The notes under the pieces: model-generated | The model's input: the letters and a program-made list of their open reading frames with translations, nothing else | What the model was told of the DNA's origin: nothing | Databases searched by the model: none | Translations under genes and position numbers: made by a program | Assembly (NCBI RefSeq): GCF_040802235.1 | Contig: NC_133161.1 | Location: 46,055,001-46,119,000, forward strand | DNA: 64,000 nucleotides | Source: Manis javanica | Taxonomy: Eukaryota; Chordata; Mammalia; Pholidota; Manidae | Reading direction: 5' to 3' | In this document: positions 12,281 through 25,043 of the stretch, piece by piece | How positions within the stretch are numbered: position 1 is the stretch's first letter | Layout: every line of letters starts with the position of its first letter

Positions 12281-14299
12281 AATAATATTAAAATCTTGTG
12301 TTTGAAGATTTCTTTTTCCCTAGAGTTGCTGTGGTGAAGAAAATTGGAAAGAAATGTGTCAGATTTTATAAGGTTAAAACAAAGAAGACTTTCATTAGTA
12401 TCCCCAGCCATCAGTTGCCAAAAATAAAGGAAGTTGCCGAGAAAGCATGCTAGAACAAGGTTCAAGAGCTTAGAGAAGTCCCTCTGCTCTGTGAAAAATT
12501 GACATGACTGTAGTCATTATAAAATAGAGCCAGAGGAGGCACTGCAGAGAAACAGCCTGGCTTGTCTTTGTTTGAACTGGGCAAAACAGCAGTTGTTTGA
12601 AGCAGTTGCTTGAGAAGTCAGTGGGAGGATGAATTTCCTGATCACAGGACTGACGGTTATGGCTTTCGTGAAGATAGAATTAGTAGTCAATTAGTGCATA
12701 ACCCAGACTGGCCTAGCTTGTTAACACCCATAGAAAACTTATTTTTTCTTTTCTTTGACTCATGTAATTACCCCCCCTTTCCTTTTTAATCATAAAAATC
12801 CCCTTGCTTTCACCCTGCAAGCAGAAACTATTTGGGTTTCTACCTGAATCTGTGCTCCCCAAACTGCAATTCTTTGATGCCAAATACATGCTCATTTGCC
12901 TCTCACTGCAGCTCTTTATTTTCAGGTTAACAGATCTACAAGATTTCTTGCAGCACAACTCCAGGGAATGGCCTTCAGTTGGAAGTCTGGGGGTGTTAGA
13001 TTAATCAGGAACTTCAAATACAAATATTAAAGGAACATACAATTCTTCTTCCTGCCAGACAACCATAGAATAAGCTAAAGGAGAGCTATAGGCAAACCAA
13101 CCAGGCAAGCAGTGGTCACAGGGAAGGGAGGAGTTTTTCCGGGTCAAATGTGTCAAGCAAGCTCTGAGCAAAAGACAAGAATTACAAACACTGACAGTCC
13201 TACAAAGGACATGAACAGGCAGAAAGCAAAGGAGAAGAGACATAAAATCCAGTGGTCATGTGTTGGTCTTTTCAGTTACTTTTTCATCCACTGTCAGCTA
13301 CTTAAACTTTTCTTCCTCCTTTTTAAGTGAAAGATAATATAACAATAATAAAAGTTGTATTTATTTTTTAATTAACAGAAAAGCATTGTATTTAGAGATT
13401 GATATGGAAACAATATAGGACAGAAATCACTAATGAAGTCTTGCTTAAAATAATTAAAAACACCTTTTGGAGGCATATGCAAATAGATTGCTAAACTCTG
13501 AAAGACAGAGTACATCATACATAAATAATTTAAAGGAAGCAACTGGACGATGCATTTGAAGAACTGAATGATAGAATGCTCTTTTCAGATTCTTTTGTAC
13601 AGGAAATATCACTGTATGTCTTTATCCATAGTACAACTATATATTTTAAGTTAAGAAACTTTAAGCAACAGTGCTGAACAAAAATGCGTAGACTACCCAG
13701 AATGGTTATGAAAGAAAGAAAGTTGAAATGAGAACAGGAAAAGTCCCACATTTAATTTCATATGAGATAAATTTCTTCTTATAGCCACTAGAATTACCTT
13801 TGAAATTCAAAGCATAGCTGGAGTTTTTTTTCCTCCTGATGTCCTAACTAACACCAGGACTTTCATTTTCATCAAATAAAAGTTATTATATACTTACCTC
13901 TGAATCACCTTGGGCTGAATATTATTTCAAAGAAGGCAAATAAGAACAATTCATACATTTTAGAAGCTTAGAGATTAAAATGGGTGGTGGCAAAAACCAC
14001 ATATACATGTAAAAACATACAAGCATAAAACACAGCTACTAGTAAATATCTAAGCAACATGAGTGTATAGCAAACTAAATTATTTCCAGTGCATTTCACA
14101 CAGTGTAGTGGAAAGGAATTTAAAAATGTCTTTAGCCATCTGGGTAGCTGGGACACAAATGCTTCTTAGAAGCCTACACTTAGGTTTGAGAGGGAGGAGG
14201 AAAAGTCTCCAGCCTATACAGGTTGGGAGACTGGAACAAAGTTCACACAAAGCTGAATCCCCAAATAGCAGAGTTCTTATCTTCAGAGATACATAGATG
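12281..14299. other. Unannotated non-coding stretch
   Basis: AT-rich, with no recognised gene, RNA or repeat. Confidence 0.4.
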
Positions 14300-14485
14300 A
14301 AATTACATGTCTGGCATTTTCTTCAAAGTAACCCATGGGTGAGGGGAACGAATAGGAACTACAGATGAAACAAGACTGTGAGTCAATAACTGTTGAAGCT
14401 GGGTTATAGCTACATTAGGGGTTTGTTATATTATTCTCTTCATTTTTGTATGTTTGAAACTTTCTAAAACAAAATATTTTTTAAG
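14300..14485 (+). repeat. Old LINE-1 3' end (L1MC-like)
   Basis: 'gtctggcattttcttcaaag', 'ctacagatgaaacaagactg', 'ataactgttgaagctgggtt' and 'tgtatgtttgaaactttcta' occur in the order of ancient L1 3'UTRs. Plus orientation. Confidence 0.65.
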
Positions 14486-15129
14486 AGCCATAGGATTAAA
14501 AGGAAAACCAAAAATTGTGGAAAGAAATTTAAAAAGGAAATTGACAAAAGATGAGAATCCAAATGTTTTAACAAGTGTAAATCAATTAAAATAAAGAAAA
14601 AAAACTTATAAATGGATAAAAGCCATAATGGGCAATATCTGAAGAACAACAAATGGCGAGTAAAATGACAAAAGATGTTTAGTCTCATTAAGTAAGGAGT
14701 AAAATGCATATTATAACAACAATAAGATACTCTATACACCAGTGTAGTCTTGGTTACCACACCCAAGAATCTTCTACCAACAGTGTTGCTTCTCACTCAC
14801 ACTGAAGGCTCCTTGTAGATCAGTTGGGAGGCCATTTGTCAAAGTCGTTCATGCTCCCCAGGGAACACAGCAGTCACCTCCTGGATGTTGTAGGTCTCTT
14901 TTCCAGGGGAAGAGAACCAGGGAGGAGCTTGCATCAGCAATCTATTTCTCCAGCCTAGAAATGTAATCTAAACAATGCCTCAGGAATGATCAGTCCTTCA
15001 CAAGTGAGCTGAATCAATATTCTGTGCTTAAGACTGTAGGTTATACATTCAATGAAAATTCAGAAAATATTTATGAAGTCATGATTCTACCTGATGGTCT
15101 CTTTTAAGTGAGATTTTTCAATTATACAG

Positions 15130-15300
15130 GAAAGGAGAACAGTCTCTTTTAGAGTTCTATGCGTCCCAGTTGTGTCACTTACTGGTTTGTGTTACTTCAG
15201 GTACACTCAATGGGCCTCAGTTTCCGTTTCTATAAAATAAAGGGCTGGGTTGGCTGATATGCAAGATCCTTCCAGCTCCAAGATCTTTCGGCTGTAATAA
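15130..15300 (+). repeat. MIR element
   Basis: The 'gtgtcacttactggtttgtg' and 'cctcagtttccgtttctata' core is MIR-like, followed by 'atccttccagctccaagatc'. Confidence 0.65.
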
Positions 15301-15551
15301 TTAGTTTCTTCAAACTATGCACAAATTCCACTTTTTACTTCTTTGAAGGATACATTAATTGTGGTCAAATTGCATTTTCAAAAGAGTTGCAACAATTTTG
15401 AATAACCTTGCTTTCCAAACTGTTAGCCTTAAAGTAGTGATCACTAGTAGTTTGTTTATGTAAAAGGCAGATCAAATGCATATCACAACACCATGGAACC
15501 TAGGTTCAATGATAGTACATAATATGTTACAAAATACAACACACTGTAATT

Positions 15552-16440
15552 GCTCTATTATTTATTTATTTTTTATTAAGTTATTATTGATATACAATCT
15601 GATGCTCAGGTTTCATATGAGCAACATAGTGGTTACTACATTCCCCTCTGTTATCAAGTCCCCACCACATACTCAATTACAGTCACTGTCCATCAGCATA
15701 GTAAGGTGCTATAGAGTCAATACTTGTCTTCTCTGTGCTATACATCCTTCCCCGTGCCATGTGTGCTAATTATGTGTGCTAATCATAATACCCCTTAATC
15801 CCCTCACCCCTCCCTTCCTACCCACCCTCCCAACCCCTTTCCCTTTGGTAACCGTTAGTCCATTCTTGGGTTCTGTGAGTCTGCTGCTGTTTTGTTCCTT
15901 CAGTTTTCCTTTGTTCTTATACTCCACAGATGAGTGAAATCATTTGGTACTTGTCTTTCTCTGCCTGGCTTATTTCACTGAGCATAATATCCTCTAGCTC
16001 CATCCATGTTGCTGCAAATGGTAGGGGTTTTTTTTCTTCTTATGGCTGAATAATATTTCATTGTGTATATGTACCACATCTTCTTTATCCATTCATCTAC
16101 TGGTGGACACTTAGGTTGCTTCCATTTCTTGGCTATTGTAAATAGTGCTGTGATAAACATAGGGGTGCATATGTCTTTTTGAATCTGTGATCCTGTTTTC
16201 TTAGGATAAATTTCTAGAAGTGGAATTCCTGGGTCAAATGGTATTTCTCTTTTTAGTTTTTTGAGGAACTTCCACATTGCTTTCCACAATGGTTGAACTA
16301 ATTTACATTCCCACCAACAGTGTAGGAGGGTTCCTCTTTCTCTGCATCCTCACCAGCATTTGTTGTTGCTTGTCTTTTAGGTGTTGGCCATCCTAACTGG
16401 TGTGAGGTGGTATCTCATTGTGGTTTTAGCTCTATTATTT
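15552..16440 (-). mobile_element. 5'-truncated LINE-1 with 12-bp target-site duplication
   Basis: A minus-strand L1 insertion of the same family as the full-length copy at 51728-58437. Minus-strand frame 15975-16289 is the C-terminal end of ORF2p ([13 protein letters not shown] and the WIKKMWYIYTM block), still open for 104 codons. The direct repeat GCTCTATTATTT flanks it at 15552-15563 and 16429-16440, and the left side carries the inverted A-rich tail. Because it is 5'-truncated it has no promoter or ORF1 and was not self-mobile after insertion. Confidence 0.9.
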
Positions 16441-16554
16441 TTAAAAGAACCAGTTTTTATTCCATCTAAAGTAACTAGCAACCCAGACAGTTTTTGAATT
16501 CAACCCTCCAAAGCAGGGTGGTCTGGCATAATTCCCCCCACCTTGAGGACCAGG

Positions 16555-16725
16555 TGGGCTCTGTGATTTCAGGGTACTGTACAGGTCTGGGGTTTAACTC
16601 TGACTCTTCCTCTAACCAGCTGTAGATCTTGGGAAAAACACTTCACCTCTTCTGTGCTCAGTTTCCTCTTCTGCAAATTGAGGGAGCTGAAAAGAATGAC
16701 ACCCCAGGTCTGCCTCAAGGCTGAA
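16555..16725 (+). repeat. MIR element
   Basis: 'gtttaactctgactcttcct', 'cttgggaaaaacacttcacc' and 'ctcagtttcctcttctgcaa' match the MIR core. Confidence 0.65.
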
Positions 16726-19700
16726 TTCTGTGATTCTTGGAAAAAGAAATCTGCTTGCAAGACGCTCTTCTTACCAGCTCTGGGAGGGCTCCTTACACAC
16801 TGCAACCCAGAAAGGGAATGACACTCACAAATACTGAAGAGCCTCCTAATGATTTAATGGGCTTTAATATGGGCAGCTAGGTTTTCACTGTCTCTTACAG
16901 CACATTCCCTGGGGTGAACTGTACTTGCCAGTGGTATAATAAGCTCATAGGATATTTCAGCTGATGAAGGATATCTCATTTGGAACTCAGGTGTAAGTCA
17001 CATTCCTCAGTACTGTACTATCCGAACAAAATAAAAGCCCCCAAGGAATATACTTATACTTAGAGTTTAAATCTGTTGGAATGTCAAAGCACCTCTCTAA
17101 GAGTTAAGCATCTGTAAATATTTAGAACAGTGAAATCACAAACACTACTACTACTAATCTCTTTTAAATTCAGATAAAAGCCAAAAGGAACAAATTCCTG
17201 AGGAACACTTTGATATTCAAGTGTTAACCCTATGGTCATATTTAATATTAAATTTTAACAGAGTTGAAGGAAATGCATAAATTGTCCATACAAGCACACA
17301 TTCAACTCTACGCATGAGAAAATGGGTCATGTAGGAGATACTGAAGAGCGCCTTCTTCCACTTTCATAGTAATGCTGTCACATGAAGAACAGGCTACACA
17401 ATAAAATAAAGCAAGCCTTCCTGCCTGAATTTTCAGGACTCAGTTTTCCCCATGCCTACACACATGCATCACAGTCTCTCACAGTCCTTTAATTTTCTAT
17501 GATTATGGATCAGACATCACATCAGATACTTTATTCACATTGTCTTATTTAATCTTTGCAACAGCTCAGAAAAGTAGCAATTGTTTGCTCAAATATACAG
17601 TGTTGGAAACTGGGGTTCCAAGAGGTTATTGTGTGTGCTCTAAACTGTTTTTCCTTCAAATGCCAAAGAACACTGAAGGAAGACAGTTCTTGATCATAGC
17701 CTTTTTTTCATTCATCACTTATACATTCATTCATTTTTACACTCATTTATTCAGGAACTCATCCTATATTTAACATACTCAGTTCTAAGGGAAGCTTCCT
17801 ATAAATCCAGCCTAACATTCCTTTTCTTACTCAGTTTTCAGTGGAAATGGGAACTCAGAGAAGTGATGAGCTTAACTGTGTCTTTGCTTCCATTATCTGA
17901 TTACCCCTCCATCTTGCCTTTTCCCAGTTAAATTATAAAACTTCTTTTCTGGTTCTGTTCACAACCACTTCCAAAAGACATTTTCTCTTTTAGGAGCAGA
18001 ATTGCAAACAACAAACAGCATTTTCATAGGAAAGAGTAAAACAGAAAGATTACCACAGCAGTTTATCATTAGCAACATGACATTTCCAATAATCTACATA
18101 GAAGAGTTTTTTTTTTAACATCCTCCTAAGTGCCTCTTGAAAACCTCTGTGACATACTCAATAGCTACTGGCTAATTTGTTCTGGCAGAAAAATGAGTTC
18201 AGTATTACTGAAAATATGTTTTCTATCACCACATCTTATTCAGGTCATTGAGTGGCTTTTCACTGGTAGAAGGAAGAAGAATTTACCTTCAATGGAACAT
18301 TATTGAGAACAGAGAAATAACATTTCGACCTACTCCAACATTAGCAAAATGCAAATCATAGTCAATTTCCTATGAGGTGCTATTTCAATAGTTTGCATTT
18401 CTGTAGTTGTGCATTAGTCTGACTTTTTTTAAAGCAAGGTGAATGAAGGATGCATGAAAGCAGACTGAAAAAACAACTGGGAAAAACTAACTATAAGCAG
18501 CTTTCAGCTTAGTGACTGAGAATGCCATTTCTCTAGAGAAGTTCTAAATATAGAGGAATAATGGATCACAATTTACCACAAACTGTGGAGCTCCCTGAAC
18601 CAGTAGGGACTGGGCATTGAATGGACAAGGACTGTACAGTCCCCCAGCAATTTTGGAGATTAAGGATGCACTAGCGACAGGCTCCCATGGGTAAGGCAGG
18701 GTGGAGGGAGGGGGTCTCATCTGAGTCTCATCTCTTCCTTCACTTTCAGTGGCATGGGTAGCTTTGGTGAAAACTGCAGGTATGGTTGATTAGGATGTTA
18801 AGTGGGAGAAAACAAAGCTCTTTGTTTTTATTCTTTTGGAAATAAAAAGGGATAAATTCAGCAATCACCAACTTTTTCATTTCCCTACAGTTTGTGAGCA
18901 CTGTTAGGATGTTGGCTTTGTTTCCATAGGTGAGATTACTTCCTACTGACATCAAGAAGGGGTAAGGTGGCCAAATGTGAGAAAAAGAAAATTAACCTCA
19001 AAGGATACCTTTTGTTTTTATGTTTGCTAGATATTCCTACTTGTGTTAAAATTAGATGTATCAGCTACTGGCAGCCACAGGATTTTAACTTTGGGAATGC
19101 AGGGCAGTGTTGTCTAGACAAATCTCCAAAAGCAAAAAACAATTGTCACTTTTGATAAAGAATTATGACTTCTTGGACTTCATCTTTAGCTATGCAGAAC
19201 AGAAAAATCTGAAAATTTAGTGATGCCAGAGATTAATAGTCACTTCCATACTAATGAAAACCTTCCTAGTCAATAAATGTATATTTAGAGTTTACAGACA
19301 TCTAAAGAGAAACAATCCAAGGTTCTCTTATAGATGACCTTTATTACAAATGTCTTACTCTCAGATGTCTGGGGCAGAATTTCAACCCAGATGAAACAAA
19401 ATGAGATGTGGCTGGCTGTTTAACAAGATCATTGTCTTTAGAAAGAATTTAACTTTTTGTTTTCAGAGTTAGAGATTTATACAGATTTTAAAGGTGGCTT
19501 AGTGGTACAGATTAGATTTATAATTTTCTAATTAAAATGTATCCTTCATATCAATTTTAGAGAAGTATCAAGTTTAATCCATAACATTTAATCATAGAGA
19601 TTTGTTTTGACATTTTTAGAACATGGAACCTAATACTGAGATGTGATTACTTTGCCAGAGATTCTCAAGGAAGGTGACACGCTGCCTCCAAGAATTTATA

Positions 19701-20284
19701 AACAGAGGAGAACCTGGACTAGTCTTTCAGGGGAAGGGAAGATAGGAAAGCCTTCAATGTCAAAAATCTCAAAGTAAATCCATAATTTTCAAATTACCTC
19801 TCTCTGAGGTCTAGGAATAACCTTGTACATATTATCTAAACTTTCTTCCTTCTCATCATGCTTTGCTGTTGCACCCATTGGTCCTCTTTAGATTTAAGGG
19901 GTGAAAAAACAAGGTTGAATGCGAAAGTAAGTTTTCTAACCAATAGCTGAATGCTTACTCTGCTCCATAGGAGCATGGGGGTTTCTCAGGAGCCATCAGC
20001 TCAGGGCTTATCACCCAGCTCTCAGGCCCTGACAGGACATCCTAATACTGTCTGGACACAGACAGAGGGTATTTGAGAAGTGACCTCTTCAGTTGCCCTG
20101 CACCTTATAAAAAATCCACCACAAAGATAAGCTTTGTCAACAGGCCCCCTCCAGGCAGCCTCCCCTCCCAGATGAGGGAGGGCTATCCACTGTTGACCTT
20201 GCTAACGGGTCAGGATTTGTAAACAGAGAAACAAAACAGTGATGTTAATAGTCTATTTTTTAAATTTAAGCTTTGGAGTGGAGG
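16726..20284. other. Mostly unannotated non-coding stretch
   Basis: A MIR-like fragment may lie at 17500-17640 ('cttatttaatctttgcaaca'). Otherwise no gene, RNA or clear repeat was recognised. The short open frames here are not supported. Confidence 0.4.
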
Positions 20285-20510
20285 CTGCTAGACATAGATG
20301 TGGAAAGAAGAGGGGCTTTGTTATCAGACACACCTAAGTTTGAATCTTGATTCTGACACTTAGAACCTGTTTGACTTTGGACAAATCTTGAATATCTGTT
20401 CTTCAGATACCTCCGTTATAGAATGGAGAATATAATATCTACCATTTAGGGTTATAGTGAGGTCTAAGTGAGGTGAGGTGTGTGATACATTTAGCATGGC
20501 TTTGGCTAAG
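20285..20510 (+). repeat. MIR element
   Basis: 'ggggctttgttatcagacac', 'gtttgaatcttgattctgac' and 'ctttggacaaatcttg' follow the MIR consensus order. Confidence 0.65.
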
Positions 20511-20691
20511 AGTGCTAAGTTTGTCTGAGAAGGGGAAGGCATCATTCTTTTTCTAATTTTTTACTTACAGATCTCTGGGTAGGGGGAGCAAAACTAGGCA
20601 CAGGCAATTTATATCTTGGTGATCACTATCACTGGCGATGTGCACTGTGTAATCTGCCTAATGCATTCATATCCCTCAGCTTGTGTAGGCA

Positions 20692-21137
20692 TGTTAACTT
20701 TAAAAATAAAACTATCAGTTATTTTATCAGCAAAAATGGGTTTATTTGGGAATAGCAGAGAATTGCAATTCAGTACAAGCAAGCTACAGCAAAACCATAG
20801 GCAAGTCTGAGGAAGAGAGGAGAGGGACCCTGCCTTGTAAAAGTGAGGGGGGAGTTGGAAGGACTGTTATAAACAAAAGTCCATTGGAATAAGCTGGCAG
20901 TTAAAAGTGTAGTGGCTTTTCATTGGCTGAGTTGGGACAGTCTCTCATTGGTTGGGCTGTTGATGGGGGAGGAGAAAATTTTCTCCCTCCTGCTGGGGTA
21001 GTAAGGTACTGTACACTTGCAAGGTACCTCTCCTCCTGTAGGGTCTGCAAGTGACAAGGAATGATAGGGCATGAGCACTCCACCTACTGGCCTCCTGACT
21101 CCATTTTAAACCAGGGTTCCTTTTACTAATTTTCACA
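20692..21137 (-). repeat. Solo LTR, ERV1-like, minus orientation
   Basis: The block has TG...CA termini on the minus strand and a polyadenylation signal (minus 'cccaaataaacccatttt') about 60 bp before its 3' end. U3-like sequence contains several CCAAT boxes (attgg on the plus strand at 20923, 20947 and nearby). No internal retroviral region adjoins it and I could not find a matching flanking duplication. The family is unnamed. Confidence 0.5.
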
Positions 21138-21744
21138 GCTATCGCCACCCTCTTGGGTGAGGAGGTTAGGCAGGGTGGATGGAGTAGAGTTGTTACAACC
21201 TGTTTTCAGATGAGGAAACCAAGGCTGAGAGAAAGGCTATAGCCAGGGGCAGAAAATAGAGAAGGAAGGGATCTCAGGACTGGTCTTTGCTTTCCAACTG
21301 TCCTGTACTCCTAGGGTACAACCATCTCAAAAAACAAAGAAAAATCCTTTAAATCTATAGAAGTCAGCCAAGCAGGAGGTTCTGAGGAGGTTAGCCTGAA
21401 CAGCCACAAATAAAAAGCAACAAATGGTTTTATGTAATTGCTTGAGCATTCTTGAAGGACTATCCTTCACCTGTTTTAATTGTATCCCTTTATTTGGTGG
21501 TATGACTGAATTCTTGAGATCTTGAAATCCCTCAAGGGGCTATAGACTAACAAGAAAAGCAGTTACTTTTCTAGGCCAACTCTGCTTTGAATCACATAGT
21601 TAGTCATGTGCACAATATTTTATTAGTAAGTAGAGCACCTGGACTAACCACTATTTGCATTAGAGGAAAATGAAATAAAACCTGAATAAAAGAAAAACAG
21701 AGAAAAAAAAAAGTTTCTCATTTGTAAACTTCTTGCTTTCGACA

Positions 21745-21965
21745 AATGAATGACCTGCTTGTTACCGGTCAGGCACTGTGCGAACATCTCTATGAGTAAT
21801 TTCATTAAATCTTTACATCAGCCCTGTAGGGCTGTCCTCTTTCTATATATGAGAAGGCTAAGGCTTAGAGAGGTTAATTAACATAGCAAAGGTCACACAG
21901 CTAATGAGTGGCTGAACTGGGATTCAAATTCCCATCAGTCTATTCCTAAAGCCGTGCTGTGCCCT
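21745..21965 (+). repeat. MIR element
   Basis: 'caggcactgtgcgaacatct' followed by 'gagaggttaattaac', 'aaggtcacacagctaatgag' and 'gctgaactgggattcaaatt' is a nearly full-length MIR. Confidence 0.8.
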
Positions 21966-23194
21966 TAATCAGATATTGTACTGAGCACACTGGCAGGTTC
22001 ATCATAATATCAATATATCCCTTGCAGGGCTGGTGTGCAAACTAAAGAGATGATATATATGAAGTGTTCTGCAGACCACAAAACCCTACAAAGGTTTGCT
22101 GTGATTATTTCTCATGGTTTAACACAGGACTAGCTCTGTTGTCCTTAGTGATCAAGTCTGTATTAATCCCGTAATTCATCCTTAATCCACCAAAATCTTG
22201 TTTGCCTGGCTTTCTCTATAGCCAAAGGGAAATTGGAAATATGCCTTTTGTAAGAAGAGCTTAACACCTACTGCAAGGGTGCTGGATCATCAGAGAATAG
22301 ATTCTCTTACAAGACTTAGATTAATTTGGACACTGTTTTCCTACATAAACCAGGCAGATGGAAGAAAGCAACCCAGGGAAAGATAATCATGCTGAGAGTG
22401 GAAGCACTTATTATAAATAATTATCCACAACTTCCCTGAGCTTGTAGCCTGAGGCTAATCTTAGGAGGTAGCCCTTCCTTACTAAGTGTGAGGAACCTGG
22501 AGTGTTTCCATAGGTTTATGAGGGCATGCTTCTGTGTCTTACGGTGGGGTCACTGCCATCTGGGCTACTCCTCAAAGCTTAACTGCCAGCGTGCAGAACA
22601 GCTGTGGGGGTGCTTCAGCTGGATCCAGTCTCTCTCCTCTAAATAGCACAATAACTTTTTGCAAGTACCTCAGTGTGACACACCTGGCTTCTTTTATTGA
22701 GCAAGTTGCCACACTGGGCAGGCTGTGACATTCCTCTTTTTGGTGTGCCTCTGAGCTGTGTTTTCAAGCTGCGAGGCACCCATTGAAGATACGCAACAAC
22801 ACTTAAAAGGAGCAGTGGCGTAAGTGCAGGGAGAGACACAGACACTTCCAAGGTGGGCATGGCCCTCTACAAGATTAATCAATTCCCCCTGTTCTCAGTC
22901 CAGGTCCACATTTATCTTGGTGGCAGCAGCTACAAATGTGAAATTAAAGCTCCAAACACAGATGATTGGAATTCTATTTACCTGCTTGAGATGTGTGAAC
23001 AAGCTATTATCTGTGTCTTCCTAATTACAAGCATACTGCAAGGTTCCGGCTGTATGCATGTGGAGCATGCTTCCTGTGGTGTCCAGATTCAATGGAGAGC
23101 CCTTGGAGAGAGGATGCAATTCAGTGTCCCGGGTGAAATAGCTGAAAAGAATGATAGTCACAGGCCTGGAGTCCTACAGATTGTCATGATTGCC
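21966..23194. other. Unannotated non-coding stretch
   Basis: No gene or repeat recognised. The open frame at 22853-23224 runs into a MIR at its 3' end and is not supported as coding. Confidence 0.4.
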
Positions 23195-23415
23195 ATTATT
23201 ACAGTTTCAGCTACCATTTATTGAACCCATTCTGTATGACAAGTACTTTATGTACACTATCTCATTCCATCCTCTTAGTAACACTGTGAGGTATCTAATA
23301 TTATTTTTACCATATATGGATGAGAAAATTGAGGTTATGTAACTTGCTTGAGGTCACCAAATGGCAGGATCTAGAGCTGAACCTGGGTCCAGTTCATATT
23401 CTGAACCATGAGGGC
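23195..23415 (+). repeat. MIR element
   Basis: 'ctaccatttattgaacccat', 'gatgagaaaattgaggttat', 'aggtcaccaaatggcaggat' and 'agctgaacctgggtccag' match MIR. Confidence 0.75.
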
Positions 23416-23924
23416 TTAATAAACCATAATCTTCTAAGAATATGTAGGTGAAAAGAAAACAAAGGCTTGGCGAACCCTGAAATCATCTGAACTGATCAAC
23501 CCGACAATTTTAAATCTTTGCTTTCAGAAGAGCCCATCAAAGAAAAAGGTTTCACCAATCTCTTTTTGCAAAGCCATTATTTTGCCCATATTTGCTTACT
23601 CTCAGTACCGGAAAGGGGCTAATAATACTATTTCCAGCAGTTTGATTCTCCTCTGCCAGTTATATATTTTGATTCTTCAAGTGTTAAGTTGGTTGCAGTT
23701 GGGTCATTTGGGGAGAAATGTAAAGAAACAGTCTTTTTAAAGTAATAGAAATGTTTGGCTAACCATACCCAAAGATGCTAGTGAGTCATGTACAGAAGGA
23801 ATACATCCGTCTCTAAAGAAAGACATGCACCAAAATCCTTTCTCCCATGTGGCTGCCCATCATACCTGCATTCTGGCTGGAAGCATGCCCTGAAGATGAT
23901 CTCTTCCATTGCAGTGTGGTTTCC

Positions 23925-24394
23925 TGCCAGAGTCCAGCTCCAGCAGGGGGGTGTGAAGCCCAAAAGGATGAGACGGAGTCGGTGTGTGGAGAGACAGGAC
24001 ACAGAGTCAGATGGAGGTGGTCTCTCGACAAAGTGTCAATGACAGCTTTATTTATACTATTTTGCACAAGGATATGATTATTTTTTATTATTCGGATGAT
24101 TAATTAGTATAGGCAGTTGGTTAATAAGTATAGGCAAGCTTTTTTCTTTCTTTTACTTTCTAATCTATTCATGGTTGGTCAAGCGTTAGACAGGTGATTG
24201 TTTTTCTGTTCTTTGACTGAAACTTTTCTTATAACATATACTCTATTGTGTTTTACGTTTCTATGCAACACAGTTTCTAAGTAGTGCATGTGACCGTAGG
24301 AACGTGCAATATGTAGCAGCGACTATGGAGTCTATCAGCTCAGGGTGAAATACAGGTCACCTAGTGCCACAGTTAGCTAGGATTCTTTCCCACA
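23925..24394 (-). repeat. LTR of the ERV relic
   Basis: On the minus strand it starts TGTGGGAAAGAATCC and ends with GGACTCTGGCA, giving TG...CA termini over 470 bp. A polyadenylation signal lies in 'gtataaataaagctgtcatt' (minus), about 125 bp from the 3' end, as expected for an R/U5 layout. I found no matching flanking duplication and no clear polypurine tract, so it may be a rearranged 3' LTR. Confidence 0.65.
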
Positions 24395-24980
24395 AAAATT
24401 TTCTTAGAGGCTTTAATAAATTTATAATCAATCTAAAATCATAAACTCATATCTTCACTTTATACTCCTTTATAGGGCACAGTAGGCAGCAAACTAAATT
24501 TCTCCTTCTTATCTACATTTCTCTTTCTTCTGTGTAGATACCAAAATCTCCCTGACATATGCTACACAGGTCTCTATGACTCCACTACTGCAGGGACTAA
24601 ACAAGTTCTTACATGGTGAACAATGCAAGGGCATTCATATTATAGAAACTGTTTCTGTTTTAACTATAAACATTAAACTATAAACAATCAAGTCAAATAT
24701 GATGTATGATTATTCATTTGATTTTTATACTTTATATGTGAATCTAATAAAATGTTAATGTAGTAGGTAAATGCAAGATATAGATAGAAAGCATGATTTA
24801 GAACTGTAAGAAGGCAGGTGTAGATGATCAGGTTTGTGCCTACAGACCAGGTCTTAATCCAAGCTGAACAAGGGCAACAAAACATCCACAGGTGTAGAAG
24901 ATTTCTCTCAAAACTGGGGGGGTGAGGTTCTAAGCCTCACCTCTGTTGGCCCCCTTTTTCTCACCTGATGGACCCCCTGT

Positions 24981-25043
24981 GACTGTGCCTGTCTTAGGTT
25001 GTTCCTCCCTTGAGGAATCTTAGCCGTCTCTGGCTAACCAGTC
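24981..25043 (-). promoter_or_regulatory. CTE-like RNA export element, copy 1
   Basis: The minus-strand foldback has an outer stem GACTG/CAGTC, a GCC/GGC stem, and an internal loop with AGACGGCTAAGA opposite AACCTAAGACA. It closes on a TTCCTC/GAGGAA hairpin with an AAGG loop. The loop resembles the NXF1/TAP-binding loop of the type D retrovirus constitutive transport element, which carries AGACGGGTAAGA-like and CCTAAGACAGG strands. Here one base of the GGG in the loop is C. The position, between env and LTR, is the same as in type D viruses. Confidence 0.55.
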
